Below, one piece after another: positions 7,855 to 15,768 of a DNA stretch of 21,054 bases. The stretch covers positions 1-21,054 of the forward strand of contig WUAJ01000019.1 of the NCBI GenBank assembly GCA_009827215.1, given 5' to 3'. Source of the stretch: Phycisphaeraceae bacterium (GTDB lineage: Bacteria; Planctomycetota; Phycisphaerae; Phycisphaerales; UBA1924). Both the position numbers and the translations under genes were made by a program. The stretch's first letter is position 1. Every line of letters starts with the position of its first letter. The notes under the pieces are model-generated. The model was not told the origin of the DNA, did not search any database, and saw only the letters and a list, made by a program, of their open reading frames with translations.

Positions 7855-8181
7855 ATGACCACAGCAACCAAACGATTCGAAGTTCTCGTCGGACTCCACG
7901 AGAGCGATAAAGACGGATACACAAAGTATCGCGAAGGGATGACCCCAATTCTCCACGAGATGGGTGGGTATTTCCGGCTCGATCTCCGCGTCAGCGAGAT
8001 GCTCCAAGGCGACGCGGACGATCCATTTAACAGGGTCTTCATCCTCTCGTTTCCTGACGAATCGACGATGGAGCGGTTCTTCAGCAATGAGGAATATCAG
8101 AGCATCCGTGCTGAGCATTTCGATTCATCTGTGAAGTCATACCGATTGATCGCATCATTTGAGCATGAGCAAGCTCAGTAG
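7855..8181 (+). CDS. DUF1330-like small protein, dimeric alpha-beta barrel fold
   Basis: This 108-residue cytoplasmic protein resembles the DUF1330/YciI-type ferredoxin-like family. The diagnostic part is the second half, with FNRVFILSFPDESTMERFF followed by SNEEYQSIRAEHFDSS, matching the family pattern of a hydrophobic strand, a helix ending in a Y-x-x-I/L-R motif, and a closing strand. Family members form dimers with a cleft between the subunits; most have no proven activity. It sits 30 bases after the methyltransferase gene and 22 bases before the Nudix gene on the same strand. It could therefore be in an operon, or be transcribed from its own -10-like element at 7845. No function is claimed. 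Confidence 0.7.
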   Translation: MTTATKRFEVLVGLHESDKDGYTKYREGMTPILHEMGGYFRLDLRVSEMLQGDADDPFNRVFILSFPDESTMERFFSNEEYQSIRAEHFDSSVKSYRLIASFEHEQAQ

Positions 8182-8192
8182 ACTTCAATGCC

Positions 8193-8198
8193 TACGCT
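8193..8198 (+). promoter_or_regulatory. -10-like TACGCT for a possibly leaderless Nudix gene
   Basis: TACGCT ends five bases before the ATG at 8204, the distance expected if transcription begins at the ATG itself. No Shine-Dalgarno site is present and no clear -35 hexamer was found. Confidence 0.35.
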
Positions 8199-8203
8199 AG
8201 TGC

Positions 8204-8770
8204 ATGAGCGACGCTGCCAACATCCTGCCCGGAATGACTGAGGACCCAAAGAACGCGGGGCTTCCCTACAAACTCGCGTGCTTGTGTGATCTTCGAGACA
8301 AGGACGGGCGTGTGCTCCTGCTCCATCGAATCAAGGCGCCCAACAAGGGGCTCTGCTCTCCCATCGGAGGCAAGCTCGAGATGCATCTCGGCGAATCTCC
8401 CAATCAGTGCGCTCAGCGCGAGATTATGGAAGAAGCCGGGATCCATGTGGACATCGACGACATCCGATTGGTTGGTCTCATCGCCGAGACGGCGTTTGAA
8501 GGTAAAACCCACTGGTTGCTGTTCTACTACCGCGTCATGGTTCCAGTCGAGGTCGTCGACGGACACATGGACGAAGGCGAACTCCGCTGGCACCATCCCG
8601 ACGAGATTTCAGAACTCCCGCTCCCAGACACCGATCGCGAGATCATCTGGCCGATGGTCAACAAGCACGAACATACCGGCTCAGACGGCGGGCCAGGTTT
8701 TTTCTGCATTCATATCGACTGTCGTGGAGAGCAACTGAGCTGGACAGTTGAGCAAGAATCGACCGTATAG
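8204..8770 (+). CDS. Nudix hydrolase
   Basis: This 188-residue protein carries a Nudix domain that would cleave a nucleoside diphosphate linked to another moiety, such as an oxidised dNTP. The catalytic helix is clear: GES followed by seven residues and REIMEEAGI (about residues 64-80), giving the metal-binding glutamates. The loop before it, GGKLEMHLGE, has two more residues than the textbook Nudix box. SPIGGK before it and the beta-strand pattern fit MutT/8-oxo-dGTP-type enzymes. The last 35 residues after the domain (KHEHTGSDGGPGFFCIHI) form an extra strand region. The short gap to the DUF1330-like gene suggests linkage, though a -10-like element lies immediately before the ATG. The substrate cannot be predicted. 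Confidence 0.88.
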   Translation: MSDAANILPGMTEDPKNAGLPYKLACLCDLRDKDGRVLLLHRIKAPNKGLCSPIGGKLEMHLGESPNQCAQREIMEEAGIHVDIDDIRLVGLIAETAFEGKTHWLLFYYRVMVPVEVVDGHMDEGELRWHHPDEISELPLPDTDREIIWPMVNKHEHTGSDGGPGFFCIHIDCRGEQLSWTVEQESTV

Positions 8771-8974
8771 ACACAGATATGTGGCCACTTGGGTATTCAG
8801 AACATCGTAATATTATCCGGCTACGCGAAGTTGTGGCATTACTGTCCACTGATCAGATCCGCAATGAGCCTTGACATCCTTGAGCACGCATTAGTTTCGG
8901 CTCCAGGCTTGAATCCAGCCCGTTGTTGAGCCGAGATACCTGATAGAACCAACATCCCAATGAAAGGTGGAGCC

Positions 8975-9418
8975 ATGAACTTCACGGTGATTTATGTCAG
9001 TCAGTCAGCACACAGTTTCACAAACGCAGAACTCAACACGCTCTCATCAAAGGCGGCGAGCCGTAACGCGGAACTGGATATCACTGGATTGCTGTTGTAT
9101 TCAGGGAAGTACTTTCTGCAAATTCTCGAAGGCGACTACAACGCGGTCAACACTTTGTTTTCACAGATCACATCAGATACAAGACACCATTCTTTGATTG
9201 TGCTGACAGGCCACCCCGCCACAGAGAGACTGTTCCCCAAATGGTCGATGGGTGTGGTTGACTTGCGTCTTTCTGAAGATCACGATGCCGAACTCTACGA
9301 TCGGATCTGCACGCAGAGCTACCCAACAGTGAATGACGCAGCGATCGAAGCCTTGAAACTGTTCAAGCGGAAACAACGCCATGTAAACAGAACTCAAGAG
9401 AGCAACGATGCCGCATAA
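8975..9418 (+). CDS. BLUF-domain blue-light sensor, stand-alone
   Basis: The 147-residue product is a short BLUF protein, which senses blue light through bound FAD. All residues of the photocycle are present: Y7, N31, Q49, W90 and M92. Their spacing (24, 18, 41 and 2) equals that of AppA (Y21, N45, Q63, W104, M106). FLQILEG and RLFPKWSMG are typical signatures. Beyond about residue 95 there is only a short helical tail, so there is no fused output domain and it must signal through a partner protein. The ATG at 8975 is preferred to the one at 8960 because AAAGG lies seven bases before it and the domain begins immediately. It is separated by 204 bases from the Nudix gene and is convergent with atpD. 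Its partner is not evident in the window. Confidence 0.92.
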   Translation: MNFTVIYVSQSAHSFTNAELNTLSSKAASRNAELDITGLLLYSGKYFLQILEGDYNAVNTLFSQITSDTRHHSLIVLTGHPATERLFPKWSMGVVDLRLSEDHDAELYDRICTQSYPTVNDAAIEALKLFKRKQRHVNRTQESNDAA

Positions 9419-9455
9419 TTGAAACACGCTTTTGGCAGCAGCAGAGTCAAAAAAA

Positions 9456-9473
9456 CACCCGCCAAGGCGGGTG
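9456..9473 (-). terminator. Strong intrinsic terminator of atpD
   Basis: An 8-base inverted repeat, CACCCGCC and GGCGGGTG, separated by two bases (about 7 bp with a four-base loop in practice) is followed on the minus strand by seven Ts. It lies 25 bases past the atpD stop codon, so atpD transcription ends here without a downstream gene. The plus strand side has no T-run, so it does not clearly terminate the BLUF transcript. Confidence 0.9.
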
Positions 9474-9498
9474 GCGAGGAAACAGTTGGAATGCTGAG

Positions 9499-10950
9499 TT
9501 ACCCAGCAGCGGCAGCCGCGGCTTCTGCTTTCTTGCGTGCGTCGTCGAGTGTACCGACATACATGAACGCGGATTCTGGGAGGTCGTCGCCTTCGCCGTC
9601 ACAAAGACGCTCGAACGAATCGATGGATTCTTCGAGCGAGGTGTAGATACCTGGGAAGCCGGTGAAGACCTCAGCAACATAGAACGGCTGGGAGAGGAAG
9701 CGTTCGATACGACGAGCGCGGCCCACGATCTGCTTGTCCTCGTCGGAAAGCTCGTCCACACCATGAATCGCGATGATGTCCTGGAGATCTTTGTAGCGCT
9801 GGAGCACCTTCTGCACGCGCTGCGCGACCGCGTAGTGACGCTCGCCGATGATCCCTGGATCGAGAATACGCGAGGTCGATGCGAGTGGGTCGACCGCCGG
9901 GAAGATCCCCTTTTCAGCGATCGAACGCTCGAGAACCACGAACGCGTCGAGGTGAGCAAACGCCGTGGCTGGAGCAGGGTCAGTGAGGTCGTCCGCCGGC
10001 ACATAAATCGCCTGCACGGAGGTAATTGCACCCTTCGCAGTCGAAGTAATTCGTTCTTGGAGTTCACCCATTTCAGTCGAGAGGGTTGGCTGGTAACCCA
10101 CCGCTGAAGGCATACGCCCGAGGAGCGCGGACACTTCCGAACCCGCTTGGGTAAAGCGGAAGATGTTGTCCACGAACATCATGGTTTCCTTACCCGACTC
10201 ATCGCGGAAGTCTTCCGCCATGGTGAGGCCGGAGAGCGCGACGCGGAGACGCGAACCTGGAGGCTCGTTCATCTGACCGAAGACCATCGCGACCTTGTCA
10301 ATAACATACGCGGTGTTGCCGTTCTCATCAGTGAACTCCGCTTCTGACATTTCGCGCCAGAGGTCGTTCCCTTCACGAGTACGCTCACCCACACCACAGA
10401 ATACGGAGTACCCACCGAACTCACGAGCAACACGAGCGATCATCTCCTGGATAATCACAGTCTTGCCCACACCCGCACCACCGAAGAGGCCGATCTTACC
10501 ACCACGCACGAACGGGCAGAGGAGGTCGACGACCTTGATACCAGTCGCGAGGATTTCAGTCTTTGGGTTCAGTGCCGAGAACTCAGGTGGTTCACGGTGG
10601 ATCGGTTTGCGATCCGCGCCCTCTGGAGCTGGCTTGTTGTCAATCGGATCGCCGAGCAGGTTGAACACGCGTCCGAGGACTTTCTCACCAACAGGGACCG
10701 AAACCGGTGCGCCAAGGTCAGTGATCGCCATGCCGCGGCTCAGACCATCGGTGGTTCCGAGCGCGACTGCTCGCACGCGTCCCCCGCCGAGGTGCTGCTG
10801 GACCTCTCCGGTCAGCTTCACAGCGTTGCCGTCGAGCTCAAACTCGACAGAAATCGCGTTGTAGATATCGGGCAAATCGCCCTCGGGGAACTGAGCATCG
10901 AAGGTTGATCCGATGACCTGCGTGATGGTGCCTTTGGTTCCAGCTGCCAT
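9499..10950 (-). CDS. atpD: F1F0 ATP synthase subunit beta
   Basis: This 483-residue protein is the catalytic beta subunit of the F1 sector, which makes ATP from ADP and phosphate using the proton or sodium gradient. The P-loop GGAGVGKT is at 157-164, the catalytic glutamate is in GVGERTREG (E189), the Walker B aspartate is D261 in MMFVDNIFRF, and the DELSDED segment (399-405) contacts the gamma and epsilon subunits. Length is normal for the family, with a short alanine-rich tail. The frame runs upstream to 11079, but AAAGGAAAG just before the ATG at 10950 and the start of homology fix the start there. Unusually, no other atp gene is beside it: atpC normally follows, yet here a strong terminator does. 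The alpha, gamma and epsilon subunits must be encoded elsewhere. Confidence 0.98.
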   Translation of the reverse strand: MAAGTKGTITQVIGSTFDAQFPEGDLPDIYNAISVEFELDGNAVKLTGEVQQHLGGGRVRAVALGTTDGLSRGMAITDLGAPVSVPVGEKVLGRVFNLLGDPIDNKPAPEGADRKPIHREPPEFSALNPKTEILATGIKVVDLLCPFVRGGKIGLFGGAGVGKTVIIQEMIARVAREFGGYSVFCGVGERTREGNDLWREMSEAEFTDENGNTAYVIDKVAMVFGQMNEPPGSRLRVALSGLTMAEDFRDESGKETMMFVDNIFRFTQAGSEVSALLGRMPSAVGYQPTLSTEMGELQERITSTAKGAITSVQAIYVPADDLTDPAPATAFAHLDAFVVLERSIAEKGIFPAVDPLASTSRILDPGIIGERHYAVAQRVQKVLQRYKDLQDIIAIHGVDELSDEDKQIVGRARRIERFLSQPFYVAEVFTGFPGIYTSLEESIDSFERLCDGEGDDLPESAFMYVGTLDDARKKAEAAAAAAG

Positions 10951-11057
10951 GCGCTTTCCTTTCGGTGAAATCGCGTGTTTTGGGGACGCTCCTCGCGCCA
11001 CCCGTTGGGCCCAAACGATAGGGCACTTGATCGCAGATTGCCTAGCATGCAGGCGTG

Positions 11058-12929
11058 ATGAAACAAAAAACCCACTCAATTCATGCCCCCCGGACTACCC
11101 CATTTGCCCGACTGATCGCGATGCTCCTGCTTGCTCTAGCCACGCTTGGATGGACCCCACCCCAAGCGATCGCTCAGGACGATCATACCAATGGGCAGAC
11201 GACTGCACAAAGCGACCTGCAGACCACTGCCCCGACCCCTGAGCAAGGCTTGGAATCCCCTCGAAACACCCTCTTGACCTTCCTACAAGGGATCACTGAG
11301 ACCAGCCCCTACAACGTGGAAGACGCACTCAGGAGCATCGATTTCCCTCCAGGACTCCTCCACTCGACCAAAGTCACAACCGCGATGGAGCTCTATGAGG
11401 TCCTCAACCGCCTCGAACGCATCGAGTACTCCGATCACCCCAGTGATCCTGATTCAAGAACCTACACCCTCTACCCAGACACGGCCCGATCACTCAGACA
11501 CCTCGCGTGGTCACGGAAATATGAAGGCGAGATCACCCTCACTGAAGATGACCAGGGATCATGGAGATTCTCAAGATCCACGGCCGAAACGATCCACTCA
11601 CTCTGGATCGCGACAGAGAATGAACGCGTCGTCGTGGAGTCGGAAGCAAAGGAATCGCTGAGTAGAAAGATCCGTAACGAGATCCCAGACACACTCAAAG
11701 GCAACCTCTTCCTCGGCATGGAACTCTGGCAGTGGATCGGGATCCTCGTCGTCGTCTTCATCGGGATCATCGTCGATCAGCTCGTCCGCACTATCCTCCG
11801 CACCGCATGGCACCGATTCGAAGTCAAACGAGGCAAAGAAGTCGAAAAAGACTCACTCGCACGAGCGGTACGGCCATTTGGATTGCTCGCCGCGTCCGGA
11901 ATCTGGTACTTCGCGCTTGATCAAGGACTCCTCCCCACTGCTGTTGTCCCAGTCTTGCTCGTCGCCGTGCGCCTGTTCTTTATGGTGTCCATGGTCTGGG
12001 CCGCGTTCCGCGTGACCGATCTGATAAGCGATTGGCTCTCCCTCCAAGCCGCGAAAACCGAGACGAAATACGACGATCTGCTTGTCCCGATGATCAAACG
12101 GACAGTGAAGATCTTCCTGACCGCGATCGGACTGATCTACATCGCCAACGCGTTCCAGATCGAGATCCTGCCACTACTCACCGGTCTCGGGATAGGGGGT
12201 CTCGCGTTCGCGTTCGCTGCGAAGGACACGATCGAGAACCTCTTCGGATCGATTGCCGTGATCCTAGATCGACCATTTGAGATCGGGGACTGGATCGAGA
12301 CCAACGGCGTCGAAGGCACCGTCGAGGACCTCGGATTTCGCTCCACACGCGTCCGAACCTTCTACAACTCGCTCGTCACTGTCCCAAACGCAACGCTCGT
12401 TCGCGCGACCGTCGATAACTACGGACGACGCAAGTACCGTCGATTCAACACCAAACTCAATGTCACCTACGACACGCCTCCCGAAAAAATTGAGGCGTTC
12501 TGTTCCGGCATCCGCGAGATCGTCAAACTCCACCCCTACACACGCAAAGACTATTACCATGTCTGGCTCAACAGCTTCGGCGCCCACTCGCTCGACATCC
12601 TCGTCTATATCTTCTTCGAGTGCCCCGACTGGTCCATCGAGCTGCGTGAGAAGCACCGCTTCATGCTCGATGTCGTCCGGCTCGCGGATCGTCTCGGCGT
12701 CGAGTTTGCGTTCCCAACGCAAACGCTCCATGTCGCGCAGCTCGATCCGCAAGCGCAGCACACGCCTGGCGAGGTTCCCGACACGGATTCAGAGCGTCGA
12801 TCGGTACTGGAGGGACGCAAGGTTGCTCGTGAACTGACGAGTAATCAGCCTTGGAAATCAGAGATTCCTGGACCTGTGACCTTTGCTGAGGATTTCGAAT
12901 CTGAGTATGAAGCTCGCGGCGATGGGTAA
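11058..12929 (+). CDS. MscS-family mechanosensitive ion channel
   Basis: The 623-residue product has a signal peptide (residues 1-39, ending AIA), then a predicted periplasmic domain up to about residue 220. Several membrane segments follow, the first being WIGILVVVFIGIIVDQLV near residue 226. The MscS core starts about residue 370 with the pore helix GLGIGGLAFAFAAKD, then PFEIGDWIE, and VPNATLVRATVDNYGR in the beta domain. These channels open under membrane tension to release solutes during osmotic downshock. The extra N-terminal domain places it with the larger MscS relatives. The start is ATG 11058; a GTG lies at 11055. Only a weak ribosome site is visible. It is divergent from atpD across 107 bases. 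The last residues, after about 560, are polar and not part of the channel core. Confidence 0.93.
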   Translation: MKQKTHSIHAPRTTPFARLIAMLLLALATLGWTPPQAIAQDDHTNGQTTAQSDLQTTAPTPEQGLESPRNTLLTFLQGITETSPYNVEDALRSIDFPPGLLHSTKVTTAMELYEVLNRLERIEYSDHPSDPDSRTYTLYPDTARSLRHLAWSRKYEGEITLTEDDQGSWRFSRSTAETIHSLWIATENERVVVESEAKESLSRKIRNEIPDTLKGNLFLGMELWQWIGILVVVFIGIIVDQLVRTILRTAWHRFEVKRGKEVEKDSLARAVRPFGLLAASGIWYFALDQGLLPTAVVPVLLVAVRLFFMVSMVWAAFRVTDLISDWLSLQAAKTETKYDDLLVPMIKRTVKIFLTAIGLIYIANAFQIEILPLLTGLGIGGLAFAFAAKDTIENLFGSIAVILDRPFEIGDWIETNGVEGTVEDLGFRSTRVRTFYNSLVTVPNATLVRATVDNYGRRKYRRFNTKLNVTYDTPPEKIEAFCSGIREIVKLHPYTRKDYYHVWLNSFGAHSLDILVYIFFECPDWSIELREKHRFMLDVVRLADRLGVEFAFPTQTLHVAQLDPQAQHTPGEVPDTDSERRSVLEGRKVARELTSNQPWKSEIPGPVTFAEDFESEYEARGDG

Positions 12930-12984
12930 TCGGAAGCAACAGTGCAGTTGGATAAACACCGACTCTAACGCCGAACTAGTCAGT

Positions 12985-13926
12985 ATGATCGACGATTTGA
13001 GACGGTTCTGCTGCATCCTGCCGATGATCCTGACTCCCTTCGCGATCGCGCATCCGCATGAAGTTCAACCAGTGACACCGATCAACAACATGATCGAGTA
13101 CGACCACTCGTATACCCCCCAAGAGCTCATCGAGCAGTTTCGTGATGATGACATTCGTGGGAATCTGATCAGCGCGCAGGGTGCTTTGCTTACCCATCCC
13201 GACCTAGAGCCCAAACACCTCTACAACGCGCTGAATCATGAAGATTGGCAAGTCCGACAAGTTGTGTGTCAGATCATCTGGAACTTCTCTCAAGCACAGC
13301 GAGTGTTTATCCAGAACCCCGCAGAAGGGCATCTCTGGACCGGCGGGAAATGGGAGACCATCGAAGCCGACCCTCGTTTCGTCGTAACGGAGGATCTAAT
13401 CCGGATCACGATCGAGGGATTGAGGGACGACACAACGCCGTTCGACACCGAGCGCCATCGTGGTTTGGTCTATTTCAATGCATCATTTGGTGTTGGAAAG
13501 CTGATCCCGATCGCTCGAGAATGGAAGCACTTTCTTGTGGATGCTCTCGAATCCGAAGATGCTCAACAACAGTTCCTCGCGGCGTATATTCTCGCTCGAG
13601 CAGGAATCCATGAGCGTGTTGAGCGTATCAGTCAGATTCTGCTGCCGCACTTGAGAGACAACGACATCCCAGAAGATGCAAAGTTCGCAGTCTTTGCGTT
13701 GGGTGGAATGGGACCTGAGCTGCTCCCATACTTAACTGAATCACTCGTCACGGCTGATCACCAACAAAAAGACCTCATTCAGCTGTTGATCGTCAACATC
13801 ATGGATCCACCGCTCACAGAAACAGAGATTGAATCGCGCGCACAATACAACACCATCACTTCATGCGTTCATGATCCGGCATCGCAGCAATCTCCCTCGT
13901 ACTGGTCGTGGTTGAGCGATCTATAA
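12985..13926 (+). CDS. Secreted protein of unknown function, HEAT-like helical repeats
   Basis: I do not recognise this 313-residue protein as a named family. From the ATG at 12985 it begins with a signal peptide (residues 1-22, MIDDLRR then a hydrophobic run ending AIA). The mature part is largely helical with HEAT-like character: repeated helix pairs such as LYNALNHEDWQVRQVVCQIIW and LVDALESEDAQQQFLAAYILA (key pattern: acidic turn, then hydrophobic helix), and FAVFALGGMGPELLPYL. HEAT repeats generally bind proteins. The frame is open from 12883, but that start would overlap the channel gene and leave no signal peptide at the N-terminus. It lies 55 bases after the MscS-type gene on the same strand and ends at a strong hairpin, so it may be co-transcribed with the channel. 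Confidence 0.65.
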   Translation: MIDDLRRFCCILPMILTPFAIAHPHEVQPVTPINNMIEYDHSYTPQELIEQFRDDDIRGNLISAQGALLTHPDLEPKHLYNALNHEDWQVRQVVCQIIWNFSQAQRVFIQNPAEGHLWTGGKWETIEADPRFVVTEDLIRITIEGLRDDTTPFDTERHRGLVYFNASFGVGKLIPIAREWKHFLVDALESEDAQQQFLAAYILARAGIHERVERISQILLPHLRDNDIPEDAKFAVFALGGMGPELLPYLTESLVTADHQQKDLIQLLIVNIMDPPLTETEIESRAQYNTITSCVHDPASQQSPSYWSWLSDL

Positions 13927-13930
13927 ATAA

Positions 13931-13959
13931 CAAGCACTCCCGAAAATCGGGAGTGCTTG
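13931..13959. terminator. Bidirectional intrinsic terminator
   Basis: A perfect 13-bp inverted repeat (CAAGCACTCCCGA and its complement) closes a three-base AAA loop. It sits four bases after the stop of the HEAT-like gene and 42 bases beyond the stop of the first PAP-CTERM gene on the other strand. On the minus strand it is followed by TTATTTAT, a moderate T-rich tail; on the plus strand there is no T-run. It most likely serves both convergent genes. Confidence 0.85.
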
Positions 13960-14001
13960 AGATGTTCATGTTGAACATTGAGCGAATCGCTCAGTTCAGG
14001 T

Positions 14002-14661
14002 TCAGCGGCGACGACGCGAAGCGACCAGTCCGCCGAGACCGAACAGCGCAAAGCTGCTTGGTGCCGGGATCAGCTCACCAGTGAAGAGCCAGTCTCTGAA
14101 TCCAGCGTGTGGATCGGTGCCGTCTGGCTGGTCAGTGACCCAACCGCGGCCAACCCATGTGGTCGTGTCGTTGTCGAGACGGTATCCGTCTTCGAGGAAC
14201 GCGAGCACAAGACCATTCCCATCAGTCATGCCGTAGACCTCAGTCACAGCCATGGTGTTGAGGTTGGTCAGTGTTCCGCCGTTGGAAGCGCTGAAGCCGT
14301 TGACTTCCCAGCCGTTTCCAACATCAGTGACATTGACAACATAGTTGAAATCAGCTGCGTAGCTTTCAGCACTGACATATCCGCCCATGCCGTCGACTTC
14401 ACCGCCGTAGAGGGTTCCCGAAATATTGATTTCGAGCGTCCCGCCGTTGTCGGTCACAGTCAGCACAGTGTCATCATGGAAGTCGATGCTCAGTGTGTGA
14501 ACGCCAGCGCCAAGGATCCCGTCGAGACGAAGCCCGTAAGGCGGTGGGTTTTCTCCACCAGCTGGGTGATCACTCAGCTGGTACTCCGCGATTGTCAGTC
14601 CACCTGCAGACGCCGAAAGCGTTGCGGCAGAGAGCGCAATCCCAATGCATGTATTTCTCAT
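14002..14661 (-). CDS. Secreted PAP/PEP-CTERM protein, tandem paralogue 1
   Basis: The 219-residue product has a signal peptide (ends SASA before GGL) and a C-terminal sorting tail of PAPSSFALFGLGGL plus four arginines, a PEP-CTERM-like signal in which PEP reads PAP. Such tails are recognised by an exosortase in the inner membrane and are linked to exopolysaccharide or surface layers. The approximately 170-residue body is shared with the two genes upstream and has signature blocks NPPPYGLRLD, HDDTVLTVTD, INISGTLYGG, DGMGGYVS, WVGRGWVTDQ and RDWLFT. I do not know a function for it. GGGAGAG lies before the ATG at 14661, which fixes the start over the frame-opening ATG at 14703. It has its own leader and its own terminator, so it is probably transcribed alone. 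Confidence 0.85.
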   Translation of the reverse strand: MRNTCIGIALSAATLSASAGGLTIAEYQLSDHPAGGENPPPYGLRLDGILGAGVHTLSIDFHDDTVLTVTDNGGTLEINISGTLYGGEVDGMGGYVSAESYAADFNYVVNVTDVGNGWEVNGFSASNGGTLTNLNTMAVTEVYGMTDGNGLVLAFLEDGYRLDNDTTTWVGRGWVTDQPDGTDPHAGFRDWLFTGELIPAPSSFALFGLGGLVASRRRR

Positions 14662-14822
14662 TTGTTCTCTCCCAATACAGAGGTTCTCATCAATCCCCTG
14701 CAACCGTAAAACGATTGCTACAGCGATATTATTGGAAGTTCGAGATTCTGTCTACATAAAAATCCCTATATTCGTCTGCAATTTTCCGTTTCATCAGAAT
14801 TAGCCCATTCTATCGAAGAAAA

Positions 14823-14851
14823 AACCCCGTCCAGACTCGCTGAACGGGGTT
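14823..14851 (-). terminator. Intrinsic terminator of PAP-CTERM paralogue 2
   Basis: Arms AACCCCGT and ACGGGGTT form an 8-bp stem. An inner CAG/CTG pairing beyond one mismatch extends it. On the minus strand it is followed by TTTTTTCTTC. It lies 25 bases past the stop of the gene at 14877-15536 and separates it from paralogue 1. Confidence 0.85.
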
Positions 14852-14876
14852 CTCTGTATTTCGGGAAAGCGAAATC

Positions 14877-15536
14877 TTAACGGCGACGGCGTGCTGAGCA
14901 GAGTCCGCCGAGTCCGAGCAGTGCGAAAGCACCTGGTGCTGGGACCTTCGTCGCGGTGAACAGCCAATCGCGGTATCCGCTGTGCGGATCGCTGCCGTCG
15001 GACTGATCGGTGATCCAGCCACGGCCGACCCATGAGTCGTTGTCGTTGTCGAGACGGTGACCATCAGCGAGGAACGCGAAGACGAGTCCAGCCGCGTTGT
15101 CCTTGCCGTAAAGGTCAATTTCAGCCATGGTGTCAAGGTTGGTCAGCGTTCCGCTGTTGGATGCGCTGAATCCATTGACTGCCCAGCCGTTACCTTCGTC
15201 ACTGACGCCGATGACATAGGTCATGTCGATTGCGTAATCTGCTGTAGAGGTGTATCCGCCCATTCCATCAAGAGCTCCGCCATGAAGCGTGCCGTTGATG
15301 TTGATGGAAAGTGTTCCGCCATCATCAGTTACAGTCAAGATTGTGTCGCCGTGATGTCCCAAGCTGAGGGTAGCTGCACCTGGAGCGACGATTCCGTCGA
15401 GACGAAGACCGTAAGGGGGTGGATTTTCGCCGCCTCCTGGGTGATCGTCGAGGAGGTACTGACCGATGGTCAGTCCGCCTGCCGAGGCGCTCATCGCAGC
15501 ACCTGAAAGTGCCAAGATTGCCATTGCATATTTCAT
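14877..15536 (-). CDS. Secreted PAP/PEP-CTERM protein, tandem paralogue 2
   Basis: This 219-residue protein is the middle copy of the array and is close in sequence and equal in length to paralogue 1. It has a signal peptide (ends SASA before GGL), the shared blocks NPPPYGLRLD, HGDTILTVTD, ININGTLHGG, DGMGGYTS, WVGRGWITDQ and RDWLFT, and the sorting tail PAPGAFALLGLGGL with four terminal arginines. A cysteine occurs between the hydrophobic segment and the arginines. GGGAGAGAG precedes the ATG at 15536; the ATG at 15551 overlaps that ribosome site and is less likely. The 180-base leader region upstream is markedly AT-rich. Function is unknown; the tail predicts export and anchoring by an exosortase system encoded elsewhere. 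Confidence 0.85.
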   Translation of the reverse strand: MKYAMAILALSGAAMSASAGGLTIGQYLLDDHPGGGENPPPYGLRLDGIVAPGAATLSLGHHGDTILTVTDDGGTLSININGTLHGGALDGMGGYTSTADYAIDMTYVIGVSDEGNGWAVNGFSASNSGTLTNLDTMAEIDLYGKDNAAGLVFAFLADGHRLDNDNDSWVGRGWITDQSDGSDPHSGYRDWLFTATKVPAPGAFALLGLGGLCSARRRR

Positions 15537-15714
15537 TGTTCTCTCTCCCAATGAAGTGTTTTCACAAATCAGACCCGCACTGAGTCCTAAGTCATGAATT
15601 TACAGGAGTATGCATGCGAATACTAGATGAAAATCCTAGATTCGAGTACTTTTATTTGCTTTTAGATTTATTTCTGAAGAGTTCCGATAACTATATGCGA
15701 AATATGCACTTAAA

Positions 15715-15741
15715 AACCCGTCCACAGACTGTGGACGGGTT
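15715..15741 (-). terminator. Intrinsic terminator of PAP-CTERM paralogue 3
   Basis: Arms AACCCGTCCAC and GTGGACGGGTT form a perfect 11-bp stem with a five-base loop, followed on the minus strand by TTTTTAAG. It lies 27 bases past the stop of the gene at 15769-16422 and isolates it from paralogue 2. Confidence 0.88.
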
Positions 15742-15768
15742 CATAGATTCTTTGATCAAATCGATCGA

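Noticed and set aside
7312..8118. A 268-codon minus-strand frame across the end of the methyltransferase gene and the DUF1330-like gene
   Set aside because: Both plus-strand genes have recognisable protein motifs. The antisense translation is not similar to anything I know and has no plausible start signals.
8871..8876. TTGACA, a perfect -35 hexamer, as the BLUF gene promoter
   Set aside because: No acceptable -10 hexamer occurs 15-19 bases downstream, and the start codon is about 100 bases away. The 204-base gap before the BLUF gene holds nothing else I can support.
11005..11014. Ten-base palindrome TTGGGCCCAA in the atpD/mscS-type divergent region as an operator
   Set aside because: It is short and GC-centred, and such a palindrome is expected by chance; nothing else marks it as a binding site.
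13978..14709. A 243-codon plus-strand frame opposite PAP-CTERM paralogue 1
   Set aside because: The minus strand encodes a signal peptide, shared blocks and a sorting tail with a ribosome site. Similar plus-strand frames opposite the other two copies are by-products of the duplication.
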